Below, piece by piece: positions 1-11,500 of a stretch of DNA of 64,000 nucleotides. Within the stretch, counting starts at the first letter, position 1, and every line of letters starts with the position of its first letter. The stretch lies in assembly GCA_050084515.1 (NCBI GenBank), contig CM114272.1, forward strand, positions 62,124,001 to 62,188,000. The letters are read 5' to 3'. Origin of the DNA: Blasia pusilla (lineage: Eukaryota > Marchantiophyta > Marchantiopsida > Blasiales). The notes under the pieces were generated by a model. The model ran no database searches. It saw nothing but the letters and a program-made list of their open reading frames with translations, and was not told where the DNA came from. The translations under genes and the position numbers were made by a program.

Positions 1-103
1 CACAAGAACAGTAGTCAATAGACAAGGGAAACTAATTTGTGATCTTTGTATGCCTCAAGGTTCTGTGGCAAATTCCAGGAAGGTGTACACGTTTCTACTT
101 CAG

Positions 104-3100
104 GTTATTTATTATCGGGAGGACACCAAACGCTATGAAGTGGTGAAAGGTAGGCGATTTTACATATTAGTCGGGTTGATGAACCGTTTTGGATTATGTG
201 CATCTCAAGTCTGTTTAATGAAGGCAATGTGGGCTTTTCTGCTGTATGACATCTGTCACTGTACCTTTGAAGCTGGTTTGAGGCTGCTGTCAAGACATGC
301 TGGGCTTTTTTCACTGCGACTGTTGCAAGACAGCAAGGAAATACTCATCTGGCTTCAAACTTATTGGTCTGTGAGTGTACTGTTTTTTATCCTCAATCTA
401 GTTTCTTGAGGACAACACCTGTAGTATGGCAAAACAAATCTGAGTTTGCGGATGATAGAGCCTGGAAAAGATATGGGTGGTTGAGAGGACTTGACTATCT
501 TTAGAGACGAGTACTAATAATCTTTGTCTCTTTGTATTGCAGCTCACATGCAAATGCTTTGCTTCGAGATGCAGGCTTTTCAGCATTCAATCAGTTCATG
601 CTACAGGCAATTTCTTTCTTCAACATAGACTTGTAATAAGAATGTAGAGAATGGAGGGACTAATACAGTGTTGAGACCAGGGAAGCTGCAGCCCTCTCAG
701 TTCCGAACACTACTAACTCAGCTAGTAACAGGAGTCTTAAGGCCACGTTTAGGCTAGCTCCCTGCACGATTTCACCCTGTCCACTTCCCAACAGATAGAA
801 TAACACACAGTCAGAGCTCTTCAGCTAATCTTGGGACAAGAAGTACTTGCAACATAAGCGATGTCAAGGTCATACACAAGGGTCACAGGTAGAAAACGAA
901 CTGAGCACTAAAGAACATTCAGTACCTCACTGCAGCAGCATTCTGGTGGAAAATGAGTGCTTCACAATGGAGCAGATTAGCACTAGCTGAACAGGGCAAC
1001 ATTCTGAGGATATACACACTAGAAGCTTGGATGAGAGGGAGAGAGAGCAAAGGGGGCAGCCAAAGGCTGTGCAGCTGGATGGAGGCTGGCTAAAAACGAA
1101 CCCTAAGATACTTCTGCACAAACGGAGTTGATCAACTTACTCTCCTAAAATGACTATCCCTAAATTTAGAGGAGACTTTAGTCCTAACTATCTATTGACA
1201 CCTATCTTTCCTACTGTGTAGGTCAGGGTAGTATCATCTGTAGTCCATGCTTATTCATCATAGATCCTGCCTGATTTCTGTACAGCATGCAGTGCACATG
1301 TCTTGTGTCTTGGAATGTATTGCATTCTCAACACTTTGGACTTGAAGTTTGTCTTTGATGATTGTTAGCATCTTTATGATGTCTTTAGCATTGCTACTCT
1401 TGACACGTGATCACCAACGCAACTGTTCATCTACCAATATCAGGTTTCTAAATGCCTTATCTACGAGGAGAGCAGAGTACAGAATGCACCGGAAATTTAT
1501 AAAGTAAGTGCATTATTTCCTCCATATTTGCAAATGGGGAGGCTTTGGTATGTGCATCTCTGTACATGTTATTTTCCACTTTGCAGCACTGCTAAATACC
1601 TACACAATGCACATTACTGGGATAACTCCTGGCTTCAGACAACTGAAAATGAGTTTATTTGTACACAACTTGAAGTAACTATTCTGAAGAAACTGAACAC
1701 ATCTGCTTTCTAAGAGGTTTTTACAGTTGATTACAATTGATTTTTAGTCCACGGGAAGCCTACTTGGCCTATGGGATCCCTTCCACATATGTGATATTGA
1801 TGTCGCATCTGACAGGCACCTTGACATCCAGATTTTTCAAACATTTCTGTTTGGGGTTCCCACAGAGGAGATTTGTTTTTTCAGTGAAGCCAGGATTTTT
1901 TTCCAAATTCTTGACCTGGGAGCATAGTCAAGTCACACACATATGAAAGGCACACAAGGTGTACTCTCTCGAACATGGATCATTCATGCCCTAGGTAGGG
2001 GATGCCACTGGCTTGGGGTTGAGACCACCCCCCACTGTTAAAGGGGAGAGTTGAACAGGAGACCTCCTTGAGAGGACCTTATGTCAGTTCAGCTAACCTC
2101 TTGGTCAAGGGAAGTGTGTTTTCTTGAGTGCTGGGTGTAAAGGTTTTTTTTCTTCCCTGTTCTCCGCACTTAATCAATCAGTGCCATTCAATTTTAGAGT
2201 CAGAGATATTCCATCATACTTGATTATTTAACAGAGTACAAAAGGTGAATAAGGTCATCTAGAAACAGTCAGAGTTTACTCCTGGTCTCCTATAACCCTG
2301 TCAGCAATAACCATGTGATGCACATTACTCCAAAGGACACATAAACTGAAACACACAAGGCTTTGAAATGAAGACATGGTTCTGGGGACAAATCCCAATG
2401 TCAAGGAGGCTCTGATACTTCATGGACATGTAAAAGTCTAGAACAGTTCTATACCTTGTTCTGCCTATGGTCGATGACTAACAAGAACCAGCTCTATGAT
2501 GCAGCATTTCATGGCCAGTTTTTTTGAAATATTGGATCGTCAACATGGGGATTCCAAATTGCTCTACCTGGCCATACGGGGTGTGGGGAAGCTGTCTTCA
2601 GCAATTGTGAAGTTTTCTGGGGAAAAAACCCTCCAACAAGTGTTTCACAGACTTGTTCCATTTGGTTCAACCGCATCTAAGTAAGCTTATTCGCTAATCT
2701 CAGAACTTTTACTTGTTCCATAGTTCCTCAGATTTATGTGGCTGAACAAGCGGGTAAGAAGTATCATTCATCACCATTCTTCTATTTCACTTTGCTCTTG
2801 CAACTGACTTCTGTTTTTTCTCTTGGCTTCTTTGTGCATGTATCCCCAGGCAAGACTTGAGAGAAAGTTTAGTCAAAATGGTTACTGATGGAAATTTGTG
2901 AATTGAAATCCATGAACTCCAATGATAGCTTTGAAGGTTTCCAAATCAAGTATCGTGAAGATGTGTTGCTTTGGTTCTGGAAGTCTGAAATTGAATATGT
3001 TGGAGTGAAAGTGCAGTGTGGGAGAGGCTCATGAGGAGTCATTAGGACAATCAGTGACTCTAATTGGAGCGTTTGGGGATGTCATCATTCACCTGGATGG

Positions 3101-5538
3101 TGTTGAAGACTTCATGGTCTCATATATTGCTGAGGTTAGGCTATTATTATGATTAGTGAAAAATTCAAACAAATGGTCTTGATGCATTAGTCTCATAAGT
3201 TCGCACACTTAAGAAAAATGGATAAACTATCTGTGAGTTGGATTGGCGTGTTTCTTTCCTTCACTTCTACGCATCTGGGCACTGTGTGTATGTATTTCAC
3301 AGTAGGCAGTTGCTAAGTGCCAAACTTCTAGAAACAAGTTCAACATTGCATAACTGTTGCGCCATTTAGATGGAAGAAATAGGTTAAGGTCTGATGATGT
3401 TGCGTTGGATGTCTAGAAGTGTTGCCCTCTGTTTTATCATACTAGTTAGCATGCCCGTGCTTGCGCACGAAAATGATTTTTTTACATAATTATAAGTTTT
3501 CATTTAAAAATGTATATATAATCTCTATTTTCTTAAATCTGAAAAGAATAATAATATTCCACTCTTCTTAATAATTTCATTTTTCAATCAAAATATAAAT
3601 AATACCCCCAATCCCCTAAGCAATTCAATAATCCCACCTTTCCATAAAAGTTTAAATAATACCTACTCCTCCCCACTCCACTCCTCCCATGAACACAACA
3701 CACTTTAATTAAATCATAAATTAACTGGAATTATTTCTCTCTTCCATTCATTTTCCCTTCCCAAAATATCAAGTGTGAATTAAGGGCCAAAATTGCAAGC
3801 TTGTTGCTATTTTGTCTTATTATATCACTATTTTGTCTTATTGTGCATACAGGGTCGCAATTATAAGATAGATGATGTGGCAGTGAGTGAGTTAGATATT
3901 AACATAATTGAATTTACAGAAACTGGATAGTGGTGCAAGTTTTCTAATTTTCTTGTGTTTACTTGAATGTGATGCTGGATTCAGGTCACTGGGAATGTCT
4001 TTTATCTGTTCCCTCAGCTTTTCCCAAGGCAAAAGGAATCCATTTATGTCAGTATGTCATCGCTCTTCAAGAGTCTGTTTATGAAGGGGACCATCTTTTC
4101 TATATTCCTCAGTAGTATAGGTGAGTAGATATTCTTAATCAAGTTGCTGACATGCTCGTTTTATGTCATACTCAGATTATTTCCCCACACGTGGTCCACC
4201 CATTATTTTTATGTTGAATCTACCATTATTTTGGATCTTGTCTACCACAACATATGTTGTAGAACATCTTGCAGAAAGTGCAGTTACACGTCTACCTGAG
4301 GAACCTGGGCAATGTGGATCATCCTTTTATGATAGTGGTACTTGGGTTATAGACTTTGGTGGATGTCACTGACCTGGATATTGTCGGTCTCTTTTCATTG
4401 ATGTCTCTTCCCAGTGTGGTCTTCGCTAGAGAGATCAATGGAAATCGCTGAAGCTACAGTGGGAGACACAGGATTGCCTCTTTGGCCTCACTATGTGGAG
4501 TTATGGTCCCACCTTTTGGACTGCTTCAATGAAACAAATCGGGAAAAAGGGGGTGTTGCAATGGATGAAACAAATGCCGAGACAGTTGAAAATCGTGGAG
4601 TTGAAGAGCCTGACCCTGATTTAAGGGAGATCCAAGAGCTCATTTTTGACACTATTATCCGATGTGTAATGAAAGATTTGACGGAATTGAATCTCAAGTA
4701 TAGAGTGAGAACAAGCAACACTCCGACAAGTTTTCAAGGTATGGCTTAAGGTTCCTGAACTGAGCCGGCTGTGCCAGTTGTCTATGTGGTCTGGGTTCTT
4801 GTGCAACATTATGGTCTGGTCAAGGTGGATAACAAACGAAGAGTGATTTTGTACCCATCCGTGGTCATGCTGTATCTAGGTCCTGTGCTTTCTGAAAGTT
4901 ATCCATCATTTGATATCCCCGATTGTGGTTAGGCTCCTCACAGTAAGTTGGTTGTTCATAAAGAACCCAAAAATCCTAGGGCTTTCATTGTCAAATTTGT
5001 GGCCAATACAGCGCTTGAAACACTGTCCAGTTGTGTTTTGATTGATGTAATGTGTATCTGTATGGTTTGAACAGATGATGCAGAGGTTTCTCTGGTGGAA
5101 CCAGAGACTGAAGTGGATATGATTGAGCCCCTGAATATGTTACATATGCGCAAGTACCTTAATCTGGTAACTAATTCTCAAGGCGTAGATTGGGCTTGCC
5201 TGCCAATGCTGCTGTACTAATGGTAAATGATGAAGAGAAAACATTGTTATTGTAATTTAGTTTCGGCTGATGCCATGGATTCTTTTCCAGTATACATTCC
5301 CATCTCATAAAAGTTCACAGCACTTTAGAAGGTTTATTAGTACTTTGCATGAGTGGATGAATGAAGAATTTTTGTTTCTGTAGCCATGCGTACTCTCTTT
5401 TGGCTACTATCAGTTGACGTAAGACATGTTCGTTCACATCTATTTGCTCTTGGACCTATGCATTTATAGAAACTGAGTTTTGTCCTAAGTTGAACTCTTT
5501 TATGTGCAGGTGGAGTTTATTCAAGGTCTTCTGTCGCA
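104..5538 (+). CDS. PRKDC: DNA-PKcs exon block 1: N-terminal HEAT-repeat exons
   Basis: I place exons at 104-149, 273-366, 543-606, 1444-1503, 2505-2680, 3017-3134, 3985-4120, 4263-4337, 4415-4738, 5075-5166 and 5510-5538. The phases join in frame throughout and the product runs colinear with human DNA-PKcs, for example KRYEVVKAGLRLL, then SHANALLRDAGFSAF, then LAIRGVGKLSSA. Two exons are very short (29 and 46 nt). The intron after 606 begins with GC instead of GT (the sequence reads CTACAG then gcaatt), a recognised minor donor class. The exon at 4263-4337 is the least certain. The intron 607-1443 carries a solo LTR, and the intron 3135-3984 contains an AT-rich tract (about 3450-3850) with no coding signal. 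Confidence 0.8.
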
Positions 5539-8500
5539 GTAAGAACTTTGTGCTTATCGTGAGCTACATTTTTGTGACTGAACGTTAGGGCTAGCTTAAT
5601 TACAGTAACATATTGTGAATACTTGACATCTGACCTTGCTCGAGCTTGTCATCATTGGTACTAGTTGGACTCGGTTTGAGGTGCAGGGTAGTGTCACTTG
5701 ATCAAATGTTATATTCCTTGGTCTAGTGTTGGCATAAGTTTTTGATAGAAGTATGTTTTAATAAGACTTTAGAGAATGAATGAATGAATAGATTTATTGT
5801 CCACGGGGATCCCACAGGGCCATGGGACTTAGTTTTGAGACTTAACAACAATTTTAGAGAGAGAACAAGCACCAGCAAGGGCCTAAGACGTCCTCTGAGC
5901 CAGGTGAGTGTCCCTAGTCTTCACACAACTATGCAAGAATTTAGCAATCTGAATCTGATTCTGCCTAGCCATGAATTCGGGGACCTTGAGAGCCGGGTGA
6001 TCAAAGATATCGGGGAAGTCAAGCCCAATGTGACTGTGAAAGATGCAGTCGAAGTGGTAATGATGTTCATCATCAATAAGCCCCGAGTTACAAAATCTAC
6101 ATAATCTGTCCTCCCTTTTCTTCAGTGAGAATTTTCTTTTCTCAATCTCAAGGTCAGTAGAGCCACATCTGAATCTCGCTAATGTATGACGTAATTTAGT
6201 GGGAATGGGGGCAGAGATGTAAAAGGCTTGCTGCATGGATCTGCCGGTGTTCATGAGGATGTGGTAGCGCCTCATTCTTTCACCATTTTTGTGAGATGTA
6301 TTCCCCCTGCTTTCCCAGAGACGCTGGTGTCGGCCCCAGTTGATGGCAATGTAATTGCTGTGTAATTGTTCAGCAAGGTCCTGGTGGGTGGCCATAGGCA
6401 GGTCGTCGATGGAGAGAATGAATGTCCACGGGGACCCCACAGGGCCATGGGACTTAGTATTGAGACTTAACAACAATTTTGGAGAGAGAGCAAGCACCCG
6501 CGAGGGCCTAAGGGGTCCTCGGAGCCAGGTGAGTGTCCCTGGTCTTCACACAACTATGCAAGAATTTAGCAATCTGAGTCTGATTCTGCCTAGTCATGAA
6601 CGGGAGGACCCTGGGAGCTCGGTGAACAAAGAGATCTGGGAAGTCAAGCCTAATGTGATCGTGAAAGGTGCAGTCGAAGAGGTAGTGATGTTCATCATCA
6701 ACAAGCCCCGATTTGCAAAACCTACATAATCTGTCCTCCCTTTTCTTCTGTGAGAATTTTCCTTTCTCAATCTCCAGGTCAGTAGAGCCACATCTGAATC
6801 TCGCTAATGTATGACGTAACTTAGTGGGAATGGGGGCAGAGATGTAGGAGGCTTGCTGCATGGATCTGCAGTTGTTCATGAGGGTGTGGTAGCGCCTCAT
6901 TCTTTCAACATTTTTGTGAGAGGAATTCCCCCTGCTTTCCCAGAGACGCTGGTGTCGGCCCCAGTTGATGGCAATGTAATTGTTGTGTAATTGTTCAGCA
7001 AGGTCCTGGTGGGTGGCCGTAGCCAGGTCACCGATGGATATTCCCCATTTCATGAGCCACTCCGTGCAGTCATAGTACCAATTTTTAGCGCCAAGGGTGG
7101 CACTACTTTTTGAAACCACGTAGGCCCTGGCGGATAGACGATTGGGATCGTCCTCGCAGATATCCTCAAGGTGTTGGAGAAATGTGATCAGATTTTTAAC
7201 AGCATGGATCTCCATTGGTACCTCCCCAAACTCAGCCAGTAGAATGTCGTGGGGAGTGGTTTTCCTAATGCCCAGACTCTGACGCATGAAGAGTTTCTGG
7301 GGGGCCTCAAGGCCCTGGGGCCAAGCCTTGGAGCTGGGGCCCCACACCTCAGATGCATAGAGTGTGGCTGGGATCACCAGAGCTTTGAAGAGATGGAGTT
7401 TCTGTGGAATATGCCAGAGTTCCATTCTTCTGCAATTGGATTGTAGCAGGTGTAGGATCCTCAAGCCTGCATTGATCTTGTTGCAACTCCCATTGGCTCT
7501 CCATTGGTTGTTGGGTTTGAGTTGCACCCCCAGGTATATTTACTCACCCACAATCTCAATGATCTCCCTTCTCATTCCCTGGCTGAAGGTGAAAGTGTGT
7601 GACCGCTGCGCCGTAGGGAGCTGTGACCCAAAGATGATTATCTTCGTTTTCAGCAAGTTGACTTCCATGCCCGATTTGTTGCAGAAGCTTGAAAGTGCAT
7701 TCAGGTAAAGTTGGAGCCCATGTGCTGTTCTAGACATCAGAACTATATCATCTGCATACAGGAGCAGGGGGATGAGGCAGTGTGCTAGCTCTGGTGGATC
7801 TCCATTCACTCCAGAAAGCACCTCTTCAAGTTCGACAATGTAGAGCCCAAACAATGTAGGTGAGAGGGGGCATCCTTGTTTGACTCCGGTGTGAAAGAAA
7901 AACAGGAGTAAACAAATACTGACTTTGATTACAGAGCTAATTTGTTTCTCCAAGCTCCAAGAAGTTACAGCAGATTACAGATACATGGAATAGCTTCACA
8001 GAGGTCAAATGGGAAAGGAAACTCTGTACTTACAAAAACATGAGAGAGATCTGATTGATCTACTACTCATAAACTTCCTCCCTATAGGAAGAAGTGACTC
8101 TCTACACTTTTGATGCCTTTTCAAGCAGCACACTATCTCCTCCATCAGCAGGTCCTCTAAAACATCAACTCCTTCTATCACAATAGGTCAGCCACCCAAG
8201 CTGAGGGGCAGCAATCATGAAGTTCGCAGGTCCAGGAGCTGGGGAAAGTAGAGAAGAGAATAAGAGTGCTCTGGTAAGCCTCTTGCTCTTATAGGATAGC
8301 CCCTGGCTATCTTAAACCCTAAAAGTCTTTAACTAAGGCTACAGGAGGCTATTGCAAAATCCTAAAGGTCTAGTTAATAAACCTAAAAATAGAAAAATAC
8401 TTTTTTTACTTATAGATAAAAAAAGTAACTATTCATAGTAAATGTTGAAATTTGTTAATATCTAGTTTAGTCATGCCCTAAAAGTAGTTAGTCAAATACT

Positions 8501-11500
8501 AACTTAGTTGGATATTAATTTAGTTAGCTAGAGATAACTTAGTGTTCCTCTATCTTTTTAGGGTAACCTTGAATTAGGGCAATTCTCGAGTTAGGGCTAG
8601 CCACCATCTGTTATTTAGGGTATGGATCTGTTCAAGAAGATCCAAGGGCCAGAAGTGCTCACCCTCATGTATATAATGTCTCTCTTTAGAGAGCAGAAGC
8701 CAATTCTACAGCATGCACAGTTTTAGTGAGGACTCCTGAGGCTCTTGGTCCTGCTGCAGAGTGATCAGAGAGTAGGAAGAGGAGATTGAGACTAATTGTT
8801 GTGCTTGCTAGAGCCTCACTGGAAGGCAGGTCGTTTTGTCTAGAATGCTGATGGAGATTGTTTGTGCTCAATGGTGAGCCATGTCTGATCTCTGAGCTGG
8901 TGACATGTGAGGACCTGTAGTGTGAGTGCAAGGTGTGGCTGAGTAGAATCCTTCTTAGTATCTCTTAGATAGTAAGAAGAGTCACATCATGGTAGGGCTC
9001 TGATTTGGCAATAGAGATAGGGACTGATTTGCTGATTGTGTACAAGCTGAAATCATGGATGGTCTAGCTGATGCTAGCTCTGACTTTGTACAAGGAGATA
9101 CTTCTGCTGGTCAATCATTTTCTCATTCTACAGGAGGCTATTGCAAAATCCTAAAGGTCTAGTTAATAAACCTAAAAATAGAATTTTACCTATAGATAAA
9201 AAAAGTAACTATTCATAGTAAAAAGTAGAATTTTTTGGTCCTGATCTTACAGTTGCAATTTCAACACGGTGTTGGAAGATAAAGTTTCAGATCTGCCCCT
9301 CTTAGTGGCAATCTGTGCAAACACCTGAGCATATAAGACTTTGATTGCTGTAAGTTGTTGTGGTGGGACACCCAACTCTTCAAGTCGTTTCCAAAGGAGC
9401 GCCCTTGGGACTGTGTCAAAGGCCTTCTTGAAGTCTACAAAATAGCATAACAATATACCGGGCTTGTGACCAATTCTCGACTTGGAAGTTTCTTCAATCA
9501 GTACCCGGAGTGTGAGAAGGTGATCCAGGGTGCTATGTGAGTGTCGGAAACCTGCTTGTCCTCTGGCTCGCACCTTCTTTTCTTCAGCCCAGTCGCTGAT
9601 TTTCCTTTCCAGCAGTAGCCCATACAACTTGGCCATGAGGGAGCTCACCATGATCGTTCTGTAGTTGGATGGTATCATTGGGTCTCCAGCCTTGAAGAGT
9701 GGGTAGATCGTATTCATTTGCCATTCTGGTGGGAAGCCCTGTTGAACTGCAGTATTGAACATTCTGGTGAGGGTTGGGCCAATTGCCTCACTTGCGAATT
9801 TGAACATTTGAGCCTGGCACCCCAGGCCATCCTCTGGTTTGTTATGTAGCCTTTTGATTCCTGATGTGACATCGTCAATGGTGAAGAGGTCCGGTAGATC
9901 CTGAAGCCCATTCGGCCAGGGGTCGGTGGGAGCGGCAGTGTTGGAGTGGTAAAGTTGGGTACCATATGTGGTCCAGATCTGTAGATCCTGGAGTGGAATG
10001 ATGTTCTGTCTATTCCTGAGTATTCTCCAGAATTTGGCTGATTGGTATTTCATCTGTTCTGTGAACTCTGTGATCTTGATGGCAATGTATTTGTGTTTCT
10101 TCCTACGTACCAATCGTTTGTAAGTTTTCTGCAACAATCGAGTGTGTGGAGAGTGTGGATCCTCCCTCAGCCGGTGATTCAGCTCCCTGCGGGCCTCTTT
10201 GCAGTCCTTGTCAAACCAGGGTTGGGAGAAGAACGTAGAAGTGGGTCTAATGTGTTTGCCTCCAGATAGTTGGAAAGGTAGGACTTTTCTGCTACATTGA
10301 TGTAGGATGTCGCTGAACTCAGTCGTGTTCACTGTGGGTGAGCACTCTGTAAGAGCCTTGTTGACGAGTGTGATGAGTTCATCTTTCTTTTCCTGAAGGA
10401 AATTGTATCGACATTTGGTCGGCAGGGTTAATTTTTCTGCAGCCTCTGGGATGGTTTTGGAGACCATGATGTCAAAGTAGAGTGGTTCATGATCAGATTC
10501 TAGAACGGGTGTGACCTGCACATTGGCAACCAGATGTGGTAGTTGATGTACTTCCCCAATCAGGTAGTCAACCACTGATGTCGAGGTTTCTCTGTTGGAG
10601 TCAGAGTGTCCAATGGAAGTGCGACCTCCTGACTGTGGCCACATAGCCATGCCATTGGCGAGTACCAAACAATGTGTTGAGCAAAGTTGGAGAAGTTTCT
10701 CTCCATTGGCTGTTTTTTCCTTGTCCACTGAGTTGCGCTGCATGTGTGGGAAGAATACTTCTCTGAGAAAGAGTAAGCAAATCATGCACTGTACCTAGCA
10801 GTGCTAACTTGTCAGAAACAGTAGGAGTCTTATTGCCACGTCTAGGCCAGCTCCCTGCACAGTGTCATCCTCACAACCTCCCAGCAAAGATAGACACACA
10901 CTAGGAACACCTTAGCTGATTTTGGAACAAGAAAGAGTGGTAACACCAGACTAGGACAAGATCATACACAAGAGATACAAGTAAAACGAGCTGAACACTC
11001 TGGGGCAATCAGTACCTTACTGCAGCAGCATCCTGGTGGAATGTGAGTGGTGCACAATGGAACAGATAGCACTAACTGAACAGAGTAACAAGCTATGCGT
11101 ATATACTAGTGGCATGGAGGTTTTTTGGGGGGGGCGCCGTAGTTGGGCGCAGCCTCTGGCTGCGAAGGTAGATGGAGGCTGACCTAAAACGAACCCTAAG
11201 ATATTTCCAGAAGTAGAGCTGATAAATTGATTCCTCTTAAATTGCTGTTCCCAAACTTAGAGGAGACTTTAGTCATAACTATTTATATCTCTTCCTACTG
11301 TACTATATCAGAGTTTCTCTCCAACCTAGCGTTCACAAGCACACTTAGTGCAATAGCAACCAACCACTCAGGTTAGCAGCAGTGGACATCTCAATAGCAA
11401 GCACTCAGGTTAGTACTACTAGACACCTTGCATCAAAAGACTCACTGAACCCCTCAGGTGAGCAGACCTTTCAGTCTGTAAGCAGCAGCACACTGACTAC

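Larger units (their letters stand above)
5775..10784 (-). mobile_element. LINE (non-LTR retrotransposon), interrupted and with two 3' ends, inside the 6.4 kb DNA-PKcs intron
   Basis: The minus strand carries one LINE ORF2 in pieces: a C-terminal endonuclease piece (SDHEPL motif), reverse transcriptase fingers and palm, and a C-terminal CCHC-like zf-RVT segment (LCRFCKSGLVDDEHHY). The ORF is split by an LTR element at 7892-9266. The 3' ends carry a short (ATTC)n-type tail, seen on the plus strand as repeated gaatgaatgaat. The intron host is DNA-PKcs 5539-11988, and the LINE lies antisense to the gene. It is 5'-truncated or cut at about 10784, where LTR family B begins. Confidence 0.85.

Noticed and set aside
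3443-3475. Motif gttagcatgcccgtgcttgcgcacg followed by an AT-rich tract in a DNA-PKcs intron
   Set aside because: It recalls short motifs at the ends of some plant non-autonomous transposons, but I found no second end, inverted repeat or target duplication.
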